The notes: generated from the letters alone by a model not told the origin. Positions 8,543 through 17,488 are shown, numbered from the stretch's first letter. The stretch is DNA of 49,379 nucleotides from Candidatus Mediterraneibacter vanvlietii (GCA_019113645.1 DXGZ01000080.1:1-49379), one strand, 5' to 3'. Made by a program: numbers and translations.

Positions 8543-11176
8543 TTAAGCGTTCTTCTGAGCAATCGCTGCCTGTGCTGCTGCCAGTCTTGCAACCGGTACA
8601 CGGAACGGTGAGCAGGATACATAGTCAAGTCCGATGCTGTTGCAGAACTCTACAGAGCTCGGATCTCCACCGTGCTCGCCGCAGATACCTACGTGCAGGT
8701 TCGGATTTACCGGTTTTCCTAACTCGATTGCCATCTTCATAAGCTTGCCAACGCCTGTCTGATCCAGTTTAGCGAACGGATCATTTTCAAAGATCTTAGC
8801 GTCATAGTAAGCGTTGAGGAACTTACCAGCGTCATCACGGGAGAATCCGTATGTCATCTGAGTAAGGTCATTTGTACCGAAGCAGAAGAAGTCAGCTTCT
8901 TTTGCGATATCGTCAGCTGTAAGAGCAGCTCTCGGGATCTCAATCATTGTACCAACTTCATACTTCAGATCGCTGCCTGCTGCTGCGATCTCAGCATCTG
9001 CTGTCTCAACAACAAATTTCTTAACATATTTAAGCTCTTTCACGTCTCCAACAAGCGGAATCATGATTTCCGGAACAATATTCCAGTCCGGATGAGCTTT
9101 CTTCACATTGATCGCCGCACGGATAACAGCTTTTGTCTGCATCTTTGCGATCTCCGGATATGTGACTGCCAGACGGCATCCACGATGTCCCATCATCGGG
9201 TTGAACTCGTGAAGTCCATCAATAATTGCTTTGATCTGCTCAACTGTCTTGCCCTGAGCGTCAGCCAGTTTCTTGATGTCCTCTTCCTCTGTCGGAACGA
9301 ACTCATGAAGCGGCGGATCAAGGAAACGGATTGTAACCGGGTTTCCTTCCAGAGCCTCATACAGAGCCTCAAAGTCTCCCTGCTGATACGGAAGCACCTT
9401 CTCAAGAGCTGCCTCTCTCTCTTCCTCTGTCTCAGCACAGATCATCTCACGGAATGCATCGATTCTTCCCTCACCGAAGAACATATGCTCTGTACGGCAG
9501 AGACCGATACCTTCAGCGCCAAGCTCAACTGCTTTCTTAGCATCTTCCGGAGTATCTGCATTTGTGCGGACTTTCATTGTTCTGTATTTGTCAGCCCAGT
9601 CCATGATACGTCCGAATTCACCTGCGATTGTAGCATCTACTGTCGGGATAATTCCATCGTAGATGTTACCTGTTGTACCATCGATGGAGATTGCATCTCC
9701 CTCATGGAACTCTTTTCCGCCAAGTGTGAATTTCTTGTTAGCCTCATCCATAACGATGTCACCGCATCCGGATACACAGCACTCACCCATACCACGGGCA
9801 ACAACCGCTGCGTGAGATGTCATACCACCGCGAACTGTCAGGATACCCTGAGCAGATTTCATACCTGTGATATCTTCCGGTGATGTCTCAAGACGAACAA
9901 GGATAACTTTCTCGCCTCTCTCTGCCCACTCTACAGCATCGTCAGCTGTGAAGACAACCTTACCGCATGCAGCTCCCGGTGAAGCGCCGAGACCTTTGCC
10001 CATCGGTGTAGCAGCTTTCAGTGCAGCAGCATCGAACTGCGGATGCAGCAGTGTATCAAGGTTACGCGGATCGATCATAGCTACAGCCTCTTCCTCTGAT
10101 CTCATGCCTTCATCAACAAGATCGCATGCAATCTTCAGAGCAGCCTGAGCTGTTCTCTTACCGTTACGTGTCTGAAGCATATACAGTTTTCCGTGCTCTA
10201 CAGTAAACTCCATATCCTGCATATCTCTGTAGTGTGTCTCCAGAGTATGGCATACTTCATTAAACTGTTTGAATGCCTCCGGGAATTTCTGCTCCATCTC
10301 GGAAATGTGCATCGGTGTACGAACACCTGCAACAACGTCTTCGCCCTGTGCATTTGTAAGGAACTCTCCGAAAAGTCCTTTTGCTCCTGTAGCCGGGTCA
10401 CGTGTAAATGCAACACCTGTACCACAGTCATCTCCCATATTACCGAATGCCATCATCTGTACATTGACAGCTGTTCCCCATGAATACGGGATATCATTGT
10501 CACGGCGGTAAACATTAGCTCTCGGGTTGTCCCATGAACGGAATACAGCCTTAACAGCTCCTACCAGCTGCTCTTTTGCGTCAGCCGGGAAGTCTGAACC
10601 GATTTTCTCTTTGTACTCAGCCTTGAACTGTCCTGCCAGAGTCTTAAGATCCTCAGCTGTCAGTTCAACGTCCTGTGTAACACCTTTCTCTTCTTTCATC
10701 TTGTCGATGAGCTCTTCGAAGTATTTTTTACCTACTTCCATAACTACGTCAGAATACATCTGAATGAATCTTCTGTAGCAGTCCCAAGCCCAGCGCGGGT
10801 TGCCTGAAGCCTCTGCCAGAGCCTCAACAACTTCCTCGTTCAGACCAAGGTTCAGGATGGTATCCATCATACCAGGCATAGAAGCTCTTGCACCGGAACG
10901 AACAGAAACGAGAAGCGGATTCTCTTTATCTCCGAATTTCTTTCCTGTGATCTCTTCCAGTTTTGTCATAGCTTCCATGATCTGACCCATAATTTCGTCG
11001 TTGATCTGTCTGCCATCTTCATAGTACTGAGTACAAGCCTCTGTTGTAACAGTGAATCCCTGCGGTACAGGGAGTCCAAGACCTGTCATCTCTGCAAGGT
11101 TTGCGCCTTTTCCACCAAGAAGGTTTCTCATTGTTGCGTTACCTTCTGTGAACATATAAACCCATTTTGTTGCCAT
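8543..11176 (-). CDS. ppdK: Pyruvate, phosphate dikinase
   Basis: PPDK interconverts pyruvate, ATP and phosphate with PEP, AMP and diphosphate; in anaerobes it often runs toward pyruvate and gives an energy-sparing glycolytic step. The 877-aa product has the normal length and order: an N-terminal ATP-grasp domain starting with LLGGKGANLAEM, a central swivelling phosphohistidine domain with GGMTSHAAVVARGMG (catalytic His about residue 455), and a C-terminal PEP/pyruvate barrel with GICGEHGGDP (catalytic Cys about 835). GAGGAGGT lies upstream of the ATG and a strong promoter is visible. The gene stands alone between two hairpins. Codon use is strongly biased, as expected for an abundant enzyme. 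Confidence 0.97.
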   Translation of the reverse strand: MATKWVYMFTEGNATMRNLLGGKGANLAEMTGLGLPVPQGFTVTTEACTQYYEDGRQINDEIMGQIMEAMTKLEEITGKKFGDKENPLLVSVRSGARASMPGMMDTILNLGLNEEVVEALAEASGNPRWAWDCYRRFIQMYSDVVMEVGKKYFEELIDKMKEEKGVTQDVELTAEDLKTLAGQFKAEYKEKIGSDFPADAKEQLVGAVKAVFRSWDNPRANVYRRDNDIPYSWGTAVNVQMMAFGNMGDDCGTGVAFTRDPATGAKGLFGEFLTNAQGEDVVAGVRTPMHISEMEQKFPEAFKQFNEVCHTLETHYRDMQDMEFTVEHGKLYMLQTRNGKRTAQAALKIACDLVDEGMRSEEEAVAMIDPRNLDTLLHPQFDAAALKAATPMGKGLGASPGAACGKVVFTADDAVEWAERGEKVILVRLETSPEDITGMKSAQGILTVRGGMTSHAAVVARGMGECCVSGCGDIVMDEANKKFTLGGKEFHEGDAISIDGTTGNIYDGIIPTVDATIAGEFGRIMDWADKYRTMKVRTNADTPEDAKKAVELGAEGIGLCRTEHMFFGEGRIDAFREMICAETEEEREAALEKVLPYQQGDFEALYEALEGNPVTIRFLDPPLHEFVPTEEEDIKKLADAQGKTVEQIKAIIDGLHEFNPMMGHRGCRLAVTYPEIAKMQTKAVIRAAINVKKAHPDWNIVPEIMIPLVGDVKELKYVKKFVVETADAEIAAAGSDLKYEVGTMIEIPRAALTADDIAKEADFFCFGTNDLTQMTYGFSRDDAGKFLNAYYDAKIFENDPFAKLDQTGVGKLMKMAIELGKPVNPNLHVGICGEHGGDPSSVEFCNSIGLDYVSCSPFRVPVARLAAAQAAIAQKNA

Positions 11177-11233
11177 GTTCCAATGACCTCCTCAAAAAAT
11201 TTGCAAATATTTTCGCAATAATTCGCATATAAT

Positions 11234-11262
11234 ATTTTAATGGTTTCAAGCTCATGCGTCAA
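11234..11262 (-). promoter_or_regulatory. Sigma-A promoter of ppdK
   Basis: On the minus strand TTGACG and TAAAAT are spaced by 17 bases, about 58 bases upstream of the ppdK start codon. Confidence 0.75.
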
Positions 11263-11336
11263 GCGTTTTATCCCGAAAGCATGCACAATCTTTACAGGGC
11301 TTTTTTGTATATCTGTGATATGTCCAGACACACCGG

Positions 11337-11370
11337 CAGCCGGCAGGACATTTTACCGTCCAGCCGGCTG
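11337..11370 (-). terminator. Possible terminator of the M18 aminopeptidase gene
   Basis: CAGCCGGC and GCCGGCTG form a stem that continues inward with GGAC/GTCC. It lies about 30 bases past the aminopeptidase stop. No clear T-run follows on the minus strand, so termination there is uncertain. Confidence 0.45.
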
Positions 11371-11398
11371 CTGTTTATTCCGCTGATTTTTCACCGCA

Positions 11399-12793
11399 CT
11401 AGTTCATCCGCAGAAACGCACGATATCCCTTCACAGCTTCATAAATATCTGCCTTGCTTGTCACTTCATATGGCGCATGCATATTAAGTACCGCCACCCC
11501 GCTGTCAATTACTTCCATCCCGTAGTTGGCCATAATATAGGCAATCGTTCCGCCTCCTCCCAGATCTACTCGACCCAGTTCCGCGAACTGATAAGAAACT
11601 CCATCCTCATCGAGAGCATTTCTAAGTGACGCGATATACTCGGCGTTCGCGTCATTAGAACCGGATTTTCCTCTGCTGCCGGTAAATTTATTGAAGGTAA
11701 TACCATTTGCAAAGAAAGCCGAACTCCTCTTTTCGAACGCTTCCGCATACATCGGATCAAAGGCCGCGCTTACATCGGAAGAAAGCATCCTGGAATTTGC
11801 CAGTGCACGGCGCACCTTCAGGTCTGACTCTCCCTCCGTCAGAGCGATGATCTCTGCCACGGTGTTTTCGAAGAATTTCGAATGCATTCCGGTTGCGCCC
11901 ACGCTGCCGATTTCTTCTTTATCTACAAGAAGGCAGCACCCTGTCTTCTCTGCCTTTTCGATATCAAGCATGGCAAACAGAGACGTAAATGCGCATACAC
12001 GGTCATCCTGCCCATAGGAAAGAATCATGCTCCGGTCCAGTCCACAGTCTCTTGCCTTTCCGGCCGGTACAATCTCAAGTTCAGCCGAAGTAAAATCCTC
12101 TTCCTCCATATCGTATTTCTCTTTCAGCAGACGGAGAACATTGGCTTTGACAGTTTCCTTTGTCTCATCATTGTCCTCTGTCACTGCTGCCAGCGGACGG
12201 TTTCCAATCAACAGATCCAGTTTTTCACCTTCAATTACTTTTGAGGCTTTCTTTTCCATCTGCTCCTGAGCAAGATGTACGAGAAGATCTGTAATTACAA
12301 ATACCGGATCATTTTTGTCCTCTCCAACCGAGACATTCTCTGTTGTCCCGTCTTTCTTCACAATCACACCATGAAGCGCAAGCGGCTGCGCCACCCACTG
12401 ATATTTCTTAATGCCACCGTAATAATGAGTGTCAAGATATGCAAGCCCTTCATTTTCATATAATGGATTCTGTTTTACATCAATACGCGGAGAATCAATA
12501 TGCGCACCAAGGATATTCATTCCTGCCGAGAGCGGCACCTCCCCGATCCTAAAAAGTGCCACCATCTTCTTCATACACACAGCATAGATTTTGTCTCCCG
12601 CTTTCAAAGATTCCCCTGCCGAGATTACATCCTGAAGATCACGGTATCCTGCCTGCTTCGCCATGCTGACACTCAGTTCCACACATTCGCGTTCCGTTTT
12701 GCCGGAGTTCAGACAGAATTTATATTTTTCGTTAATTTCGTGCAGCTCTTTGAGCTGGTTATCGTTGTAGGTTGTCCAGATGTTTTGTTTCAT
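11399..12793 (-). CDS. M18-family metal-dependent aminopeptidase
   Basis: This is a cytoplasmic aminopeptidase of family M18 that removes N-terminal residues from peptides using two metal ions. The 464-aa product shows the expected blocks: GAHIDSPRID near residue 95 (first metal His), QDDRVCAF near 265 (bridging Asp), DKEEIGSVGATGM near 300 (catalytic and ligand Glu) and NMHAPYEV near the C-terminus (last His). GGAAAGGA precedes the start. The RAYT transposon unit begins only 16 bases upstream of the start codon, so transcription must come from within that element, from the glyQS side, or from a promoter I did not recognise. Confidence 0.9.
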   Translation of the reverse strand: MKQNIWTTYNDNQLKELHEINEKYKFCLNSGKTERECVELSVSMAKQAGYRDLQDVISAGESLKAGDKIYAVCMKKMVALFRIGEVPLSAGMNILGAHIDSPRIDVKQNPLYENEGLAYLDTHYYGGIKKYQWVAQPLALHGVIVKKDGTTENVSVGEDKNDPVFVITDLLVHLAQEQMEKKASKVIEGEKLDLLIGNRPLAAVTEDNDETKETVKANVLRLLKEKYDMEEEDFTSAELEIVPAGKARDCGLDRSMILSYGQDDRVCAFTSLFAMLDIEKAEKTGCCLLVDKEEIGSVGATGMHSKFFENTVAEIIALTEGESDLKVRRALANSRMLSSDVSAAFDPMYAEAFEKRSSAFFANGITFNKFTGSRGKSGSNDANAEYIASLRNALDEDGVSYQFAELGRVDLGGGGTIAYIMANYGMEVIDSGVAVLNMHAPYEVTSKADIYEAVKGYRAFLRMN

Positions 12794-12808
12794 ACCACAT
12801 TCCTTTCC

Positions 12809-12885
12809 GGGACGTAGTGAAATTCAATTTGACTACGTCCCAAATTGAGATTTAGTGTGTCCCAAACTGAATTTACCCCTGTCCC
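12809..12885. repeat. Left inverted array of the RAYT unit
   Basis: It begins with a hairpin, GGGACGTAGT (12809-12818) paired with ACTACGTCCC (12832-12841), followed by segments ending GTGTCCC and CTGTCCC. Its reverse complement matches the right array nearly base for base, apart from one unit missing here. Confidence 0.8.
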
Positions 12886-12892
12886 TTTTTGA

Positions 12893-13660
12893 CTATTTTC
12901 CAATTATACATCTTTTCACATTGCGATACAATCGTTCTGTCTTTCTTTTTGAAACTCGCAAATTGCTTTGAATTTTTCTTTTATATTCATCTCTTAATTC
13001 CTGTCTTTCTATCACCTCTTTCGGGCTTTGAACACCTAATCTATGAGATTCCTGGATCAGAATGGCCATTGCGATTTTTTGTTGCTGGAGTTCAATTTCC
13101 TCGGGTGTATCAAGAAAGATTTCTTTATAGTTTTTATCGTGAAAATTCAAATATTCATCAAAATCAGAAAAAGTTTCTTTATAAAGGGCAATCGCTTTAG
13201 GGTGTATTATTTGTCCTTCTTCTACTTCATATTCTTTTATGCTGGAATACTTATATTTCATGGGATTCTTTACAAGATTGGCATCCACTGGATTCATATG
13301 AATATATCTGATACAGTTCCAGAAATACTGCATATTCTCCACGCATTCGCTTTTGAACCGATTTTGAAAAACATGCCCGTTACGGTTATGTTTATAATTG
13401 TAATATTCTGCGAATTCCGCCAAGACAATGGCCAAATAACCAGATAAAACTTCCAGTTCAGAATGAATCAAAAGATGAAAATGAGTAGACATGATCACAT
13501 ATGCATATAACTCTACATCATATTTTTTTAAATATTTTTTCAGAATTCTTATAAAATTATTCTTTTCACGAGGCTGATTAAAAATACGTTCATGGTTAAT
13601 CCCCCGTGCAATCACATGATAAAAATCAGTGCTGCTTTTCATACGTGCAGTACGCGGCAT
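12893..13660 (-). CDS. REP-associated tyrosine transposase (RAYT), Y1/HUH family
   Basis: This is a single-strand DNA transposase of the Y1 HUH family, in the RAYT (TnpA-REP, IS200-like) branch that recognises REP-type hairpins. The 255-aa product has the metal-binding HFH motif at residues 60-62 (STHFHLLI), the family block GHVFQNRFKSE at 95-105, and the likely catalytic tyrosine Y119 in RYIHMNP. A basic C-terminal region from about 205 to 250 may bind DNA. The start at 13660 has AGAGGTG just upstream; an in-frame start six codons earlier has no ribosome site. The frame is intact. Base composition is clearly more AT-rich than the neighbours, which fits recent acquisition. Confidence 0.9.
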   Translation of the reverse strand: MPRTARMKSSTDFYHVIARGINHERIFNQPREKNNFIRILKKYLKKYDVELYAYVIMSTHFHLLIHSELEVLSGYLAIVLAEFAEYYNYKHNRNGHVFQNRFKSECVENMQYFWNCIRYIHMNPVDANLVKNPMKYKYSSIKEYEVEEGQIIHPKAIALYKETFSDFDEYLNFHDKNYKEIFLDTPEEIELQQQKIAMAILIQESHRLGVQSPKEVIERQELRDEYKRKIQSNLRVSKRKTERLYRNVKRCIIGK

Positions 13661-13681
13661 TCGTTCACCTCTTTCCATTTC

Positions 13682-13780
13682 GGGACAAGGGTAAATTCGG
13701 TTTGGGACACACTAAATTTCATTTGGGGACACACTTATTTTCAATTTGGGACGTAGCAAAATTGAATTTCACTACGTCCC
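13682..13780. repeat. Right inverted array of the RAYT unit
   Basis: It is the inverted partner of the left array, with one additional unit beginning GGGGACACACTT. The outer hairpin (13748-13780) has GGGACGTAG and CTACGTCCC stems. Directly beyond it, CGAATGG (13781-13787) and CCATTCG (13794-13800) form another hairpin that covers the glyQS stop codon. Confidence 0.8.
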
Positions 13781-13790
13781 CGAATGGGGT

Positions 13791-15191
13791 TTACCATTCG
13801 AATTTCTTTTCAAAATAAGCTTTCAGATCTTCGATCTTAACTCTCTCCTGCTCCATCGTATCACGGTCACGTACGGTTACAGCCCCGTCTTCTTCTGACT
13901 CGAAATCGTATGTCACGCAGAACGGTGTTCCGATCTCGTCCTGTCTGCGGTACCGTTTTCCGATATTTCCGCGGTCATCATACTCGCAGTTATAATATTT
14001 GCTTAATTCTGCATATATCTTCTCAGCACCCTCGCCCAGCTTCTTTGAAAGCGGAAGCACACCGATTTTTACCGGTGCCAGTGCCGGATGGAAGTGAAGA
14101 ACCGTACGCATATCCGGTTTCTCTTCTGTTCCGATATTCTCTTCATCGTACGCGCTGCAGAGGAATGCAAGCACCATACGGTCCGCGCCAAGTGACGGCT
14201 CGATGACATACGGGATATATTTTTCTTTTGTCTCGTCATCAAAGTATGTCAGATCCTGACCGGATACGTTCTGATGCTGTGTCAGGTCATAATCCGTACG
14301 ATCTGCAATGCCCCACAGTTCGCCCCAGCCGAACGGGAATAAGAATTCCACATCCGTTGTCGCTTTGCTGTAGAAGGAAAGCTCCTCCTTATCGTGATCG
14401 CGGTAACGCACTTCATCATCTTTCAGTCCAAGTGAGGACAGCCAGTTCAGGCAGAAACTCTTCCAGTAGTCGAACCACTCAAGGTCTGTATCCGGCTTGC
14501 AGAAGAATTCAAGTTCCATCTGCTCGAATTCTCTTGTACGGAATGTAAAGTTACCTGGCGTGATCTCGTTTCGGAATGATTTTCCGATCTGAGCGATACC
14601 AAACGGCAGTTTCTTTCTTGATGTTCTCTGAACATTTTTAAAGTTTACGAATATTCCCTGCGCAGTCTCCGGGCGGAGGTAAACCGTATTTTTTGCATCC
14701 TCAGTTACTCCCTGGAAGGTCTTAAACATCAGGTTGAACTGACGAATATCTGTAAAGTTGTGTTTGCCGCATGTCGGACATGGAATCTGGTGTTCTTCAA
14801 TGAATGCAGTCATCTGCTCCTGGGACCATCCGTCAACAGATCCCTCCAGCTCGATTCCTTTTTCCTCGCAGTAATCTTCGATCAGCTTATCTGCGCGGAA
14901 ACGCTCATGACATTCTTTACAGTCCATTAATGGATCACTGAATCCACCGAGATGACCGGATGCCACCCATGTCTGCGGGTTCATCAGAATCGCGCAGTCA
15001 ACGCCGACATTGTACGGGTTCTCCTGAACAAATTTTTTCCACCATGCTCTTTTTACGTTGTTTTTCAGTTCAACACCGAGATTACCGTAGTCCCATGTGT
15101 TTGCAAGTCCGCCGTAAATCTCAGATCCCGGGTAGACAAACCCTCTGGATTTTGCAAGCGCTACAATCTTCTCCATTGTCTTCTCAACCAT
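13791..15191 (-). CDS. glyQS: Glycyl-tRNA synthetase, single-chain (alpha2) type
   Basis: This class II synthetase charges tRNA-Gly. The 466-aa product is the dimeric single-polypeptide type and not the bacterial alpha2-beta2 form. Motif 2 is seen in [21 protein letters not shown], motif 3 in the EPSLGADRM block, and a C-terminal anticodon-binding domain starts near residue 370. A zinc-type cluster (CKECHERF, then CPTC) lies in the insertion near residues 90-145. GTGAGGA sits upstream of the ATG at 15191; the longer frame starts with a GTG inside that site. A textbook promoter is present, but no T-box leader, which is unusual only in the sense that many Firmicutes glyRS genes have one. Confidence 0.95.
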   Translation of the reverse strand: MVEKTMEKIVALAKSRGFVYPGSEIYGGLANTWDYGNLGVELKNNVKRAWWKKFVQENPYNVGVDCAILMNPQTWVASGHLGGFSDPLMDCKECHERFRADKLIEDYCEEKGIELEGSVDGWSQEQMTAFIEEHQIPCPTCGKHNFTDIRQFNLMFKTFQGVTEDAKNTVYLRPETAQGIFVNFKNVQRTSRKKLPFGIAQIGKSFRNEITPGNFTFRTREFEQMELEFFCKPDTDLEWFDYWKSFCLNWLSSLGLKDDEVRYRDHDKEELSFYSKATTDVEFLFPFGWGELWGIADRTDYDLTQHQNVSGQDLTYFDDETKEKYIPYVIEPSLGADRMVLAFLCSAYDEENIGTEEKPDMRTVLHFHPALAPVKIGVLPLSKKLGEGAEKIYAELSKYYNCEYDDRGNIGKRYRRQDEIGTPFCVTYDFESEEDGAVTVRDRDTMEQERVKIEDLKAYFEKKFEW

Positions 15192-15234
15192 GTTTATGTT
15201 CCTCACATTCTTTTTTCTACTAAATTGCTACCTA

Positions 15235-15263
15235 ATTATAACGGCTGTAACCATTTTTTTCAA
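15235..15263 (-). promoter_or_regulatory. Sigma-A promoter of glyQS
   Basis: TTGAAA and TATAAT on the minus strand are separated by 17 bases, with the -10 box about 45 bases upstream of the start codon. Confidence 0.85.
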
Positions 15264-15379
15264 GGAAAATACTCTTCAGATGACACTTCGGCCGTCCGCC
15301 TGGAAAAATTGGTTTTTCCGGCCGCCGAATCATTTCCTGCTGATGCCTCATAGATCTTTCTCAGCAGCCCCATTATCTT

Positions 15380-16120
15380 TCACAGCAGTGTTTCCAGAAT
15401 TTCCAGCGATTTGAATCTTTTATCCGTATATGCGGCCATAAGTTTCCCCATGATTCTCCCCAGTTCATCAAGCACTTTTTCCGTCACGTTAAACGTATAC
15501 AGTTTCGCTATACTGCTGGATTCAATATATTGCATACTATACAAAGTCGATCCATCCAGTGTGATCCCGTCTATCACACCCTGTCTGCATTCACTGCAGA
15601 CAAGCCCGCCTTTTGCCACGCTGAACACCATTGATCTTGTCTCGTCTCCGCAGGTCACGCACTGGAATACCTGAGGGGCCTGTCCGTTCACCGTCAGTGT
15701 CTTCAGCTCAAATATGTACCGGATCAGACGGTTCGGGATATGGGGATTCAGAAGGGCGCGCATTGTCTGGTAAAGAAGCTTGAGCATCTCTCTTTCGTCA
15801 TTGGATTCTTTTGCATAATAATCGGCAACTTCCAGAAAATAAAATCCATAATATGCTCCAACGATATCTTCCCGGAGTTCTGCAAAATAGTTCGTAATAT
15901 TTGCAGACTGGATTGTATAAGATGACCGTCCCTCATACATGGTAAATTCACCGAATGAGAACGGATTCACCGCCCCGACCAGCGGGCTGTTCGGCCGTCT
16001 GGCACCTCTTGCGAAGGCAGATATTTTCCCCTGTTCTTTTGTCAATATTACCACACGCCGGTCATACTCACCCACCGGCATAGTGGAGAGTACCATTCCG
16101 GTCAATACAATCTGATTCAC
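15380..16120 (-). CDS. recO: DNA repair protein RecO
   Basis: RecO works with RecR to load RecA onto SSB-coated single-stranded DNA during recombinational repair. The 246-aa product has the N-terminal OB-fold (VLTGMVLSTMPVGEYDRRVV), the family block ISAFARGARRPNSPLVG at about 33-49, and a zinc site made from CVTCGD and CSEC around residues 153-180. Its ATG overlaps the yqzL stop by four bases, so translation is probably coupled. The order era-yqzL-recO followed by glyRS matches other Firmicutes. Confidence 0.95.
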   Translation of the reverse strand: MNQIVLTGMVLSTMPVGEYDRRVVILTKEQGKISAFARGARRPNSPLVGAVNPFSFGEFTMYEGRSSYTIQSANITNYFAELREDIVGAYYGFYFLEVADYYAKESNDEREMLKLLYQTMRALLNPHIPNRLIRYIFELKTLTVNGQAPQVFQCVTCGDETRSMVFSVAKGGLVCSECRQGVIDGITLDGSTLYSMQYIESSSIAKLYTFNVTEKVLDELGRIMGKLMAAYTDKRFKSLEILETLL

Positions 16121-16329
16121 GTTTCTCCTTTCCGGAAATGCTTTCCAGGCTCTGTCTGGCAGCCCGCATCTTCCTTTTCGCCCACGCTCCCGGAATTCTT
16201 CCTTTCGCTCCTGGTCCCGGAATTTCCCTTTTCCGCCCCGGTCCCGGGATTCTCCTTTTCCGCCCGGTAGCTTAAATAATCTTTCACACTGCCTGTTGTT
16301 ACAAAACGTTCCCAGTATGTCTCTCTCAT
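16117..16329 (-). CDS. yqzL: YqzL-like small protein with a repeated charged tail
   Basis: This 70-aa protein has the position of yqzL between era and recO, and its N-terminus (YWERFVTTGSVKDYLSYR) fits the short W-x-x-F-x-x-TGS-x-x-x-YL signature of that family, whose function is unknown. After residue 22 it departs from typical YqzL: four 9-residue units related to AEKENPGTG make up residues 23-58. AGAGGTG lies just before the start. The last four bases overlap recO. The assignment rests on context plus the short signature. Confidence 0.65.
   Translation of the reverse strand: MRETYWERFVTTGSVKDYLSYRAEKENPGTGAEKGNSGTRSERKNSGSVGEKEDAGCQTEPGKHFRKGET
16156..16263 (-). repeat. 27-bp tandem repeats inside yqzL
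   Basis: About four 27-bp units, the clearest containing GGTCCCGGAATT-type sequence, encode the 9-residue repeats of the YqzL tail. The outer units have diverged. Unit length is a multiple of three, so copy changes would keep the frame. Confidence 0.65.
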
Positions 16330-16502
16330 CGGCTCACCTCTTCTTACGTGTTATGATCAGTATAAAAATAGGTTCTCCGATTGTGTACACACTATACCCC
16401 GCAAAAAATACCAGCCACAGTCCGTTGGCAGGGCCTTGACTTCTCCTGATTTCGTTTTATATCCGGATAAACTTCTCAGGCTGCCTGCACAGCCCTGTTT
16501 TT

Positions 16503-17405
16503 CTATACTTCCTCGTCTTCCCTGTATCCGAAGTTCTTCATCAGGTAATCGCTGTCCCGCCAGTTCTTCTGCACTTTCACCCACAGCTTCAGATTCACCC
16601 GGCAGTCCAGCAGGCGCTCGATCTCATATCTTGCCGTGCTTCCGATTTTCTTGAGCATACTGCCCTGCTTACCGATGATGATCCCTTTGTGGGAATCCCG
16701 CTCGCAGATGATCGTCGCATCAATATGCATCACTTTCCGCTCCATTTTCATGCGGTCGATGGCCACTGCGATTCCGTGCGGGATCTCCTCGTTCAGACAG
16801 TGAAGCGCCTTCTCCCTGATGAGCTCCGCCACAATCTGCCGCTCCGGCTGATCTGTGATCGTATCCTCATCATAGAACTGAGGCCCGTACGGCAGGTATT
16901 TCATGATCACTTTCACTAGCTCGTCCGTATTGTCTCCGCTTCTGGCGGAAACCGGCACGATATCCGCGAAATCATATTCTCTGCGGTATGTATCGATTGC
17001 AGGAAGCAGCTCCTCTTTTTTCACCATGTCAATCTTGTTGATTACAAGTATAACCGGTGTCTTCACTTTTTTGAGCTGTTCTATGATATGCCGTTCTCCC
17101 GCTCCGATAAATGTCGTCGGCTCTACCAGCCATAGGACAACATCCACTTCGTTCAGGGATCTTTCCGCTATATGTACCATATATTCTCCCAGTTTGTTCT
17201 TTGCCTTATGTATGCCGGGCGTGTCTACAAACACGATCTGACCATCCTCTGTTGTGAGGACGGTCTGGATACGGTTTCTTGTTGTCTGCGGTTTGTTGGA
17301 AGTAATCGCGATCTTCTGGCCGATCAGATGGTTCATCAGCGTTGATTTCCCGACATTCGGCCGGCCGATCAGCGTTGCAAAACCGGATTTAAAATTTTCT
17401 TTCAT
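16503..17405 (-). CDS. era: GTPase Era
   Basis: Era is an essential GTPase that binds the 3' end of 16S rRNA and helps 30S ribosome assembly. The 300-aa product has G1 GRPNVGKS (14-21), the G2 region TTRNRIQ, G3 DTPGIH, G4 NKID and a C-terminal KH domain with IIIGKQGSMLKKIG. AAAGGAG lies 6 bases upstream of the ATG at 17405; the longer frame reads through a 17-bp repeat and is not credible. About 170 bases separate it from yqzL, with no recognisable gene between. Confidence 0.95.
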   Translation of the reverse strand: MKENFKSGFATLIGRPNVGKSTLMNHLIGQKIAITSNKPQTTRNRIQTVLTTEDGQIVFVDTPGIHKAKNKLGEYMVHIAERSLNEVDVVLWLVEPTTFIGAGERHIIEQLKKVKTPVILVINKIDMVKKEELLPAIDTYRREYDFADIVPVSARSGDNTDELVKVIMKYLPYGPQFYDEDTITDQPERQIVAELIREKALHCLNEEIPHGIAVAIDRMKMERKVMHIDATIICERDSHKGIIIGKQGSMLKKIGSTARYEIERLLDCRVNLKLWVKVQKNWRDSDYLMKNFGYREDEEV

Positions 17406-17420
17406 AAACACTCCTTTTTC

Positions 17421-17488
17421 ATTCATGTTCTGTTTCCATTCATGTTCTGTTTCCATTCATGTTCTGTTCCCATCCACATTCTGCATCA
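17421..17488. repeat. 17-bp tandem repeats in the era leader
   Basis: Three near-identical units of ATTCATGTTCTGTTTCC (from 17421, 17438 and 17455) are followed by a diverged fourth unit. They lie between the M16C gene stop and the era ribosome-binding site. Confidence 0.85.

Larger units (their letters stand above)
12809..13780 (-). mobile_element. RAYT transposable unit with inverted hairpin arrays at both ends
   Basis: A Y1 transposase gene is flanked by two arrays that are inverted copies of each other. Each array contains an outer hairpin with GGGACGTAG stems and inner segments ending in GTCCC or beginning GGGAC. The unit fills the space between the M18 aminopeptidase and glyQS with only 15 and 10 spare bases at its ends. 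No target-site duplication is expected for this single-strand transposition mechanism. Confidence 0.75.

Noticed and set aside
9092-9883. 263-codon open frame on the plus strand inside ppdK
   Set aside because: It is antisense to a well-conserved part of ppdK, has no ribosome site, and its Cys/Leu/Ser-rich product is typical of a reversed-strand shadow.
15192-15379. T-box leader for glyQS
   Set aside because: The region between recO and glyQS is short, has a promoter close to the start codon, and shows neither a T-box TGGNACCGCG word nor a terminator/antiterminator pair.
16357-16584. 75-codon minus-strand frame overlapping the era 3' end
   Set aside because: It runs in another frame across the end of era and the spacer, with no ribosome site.
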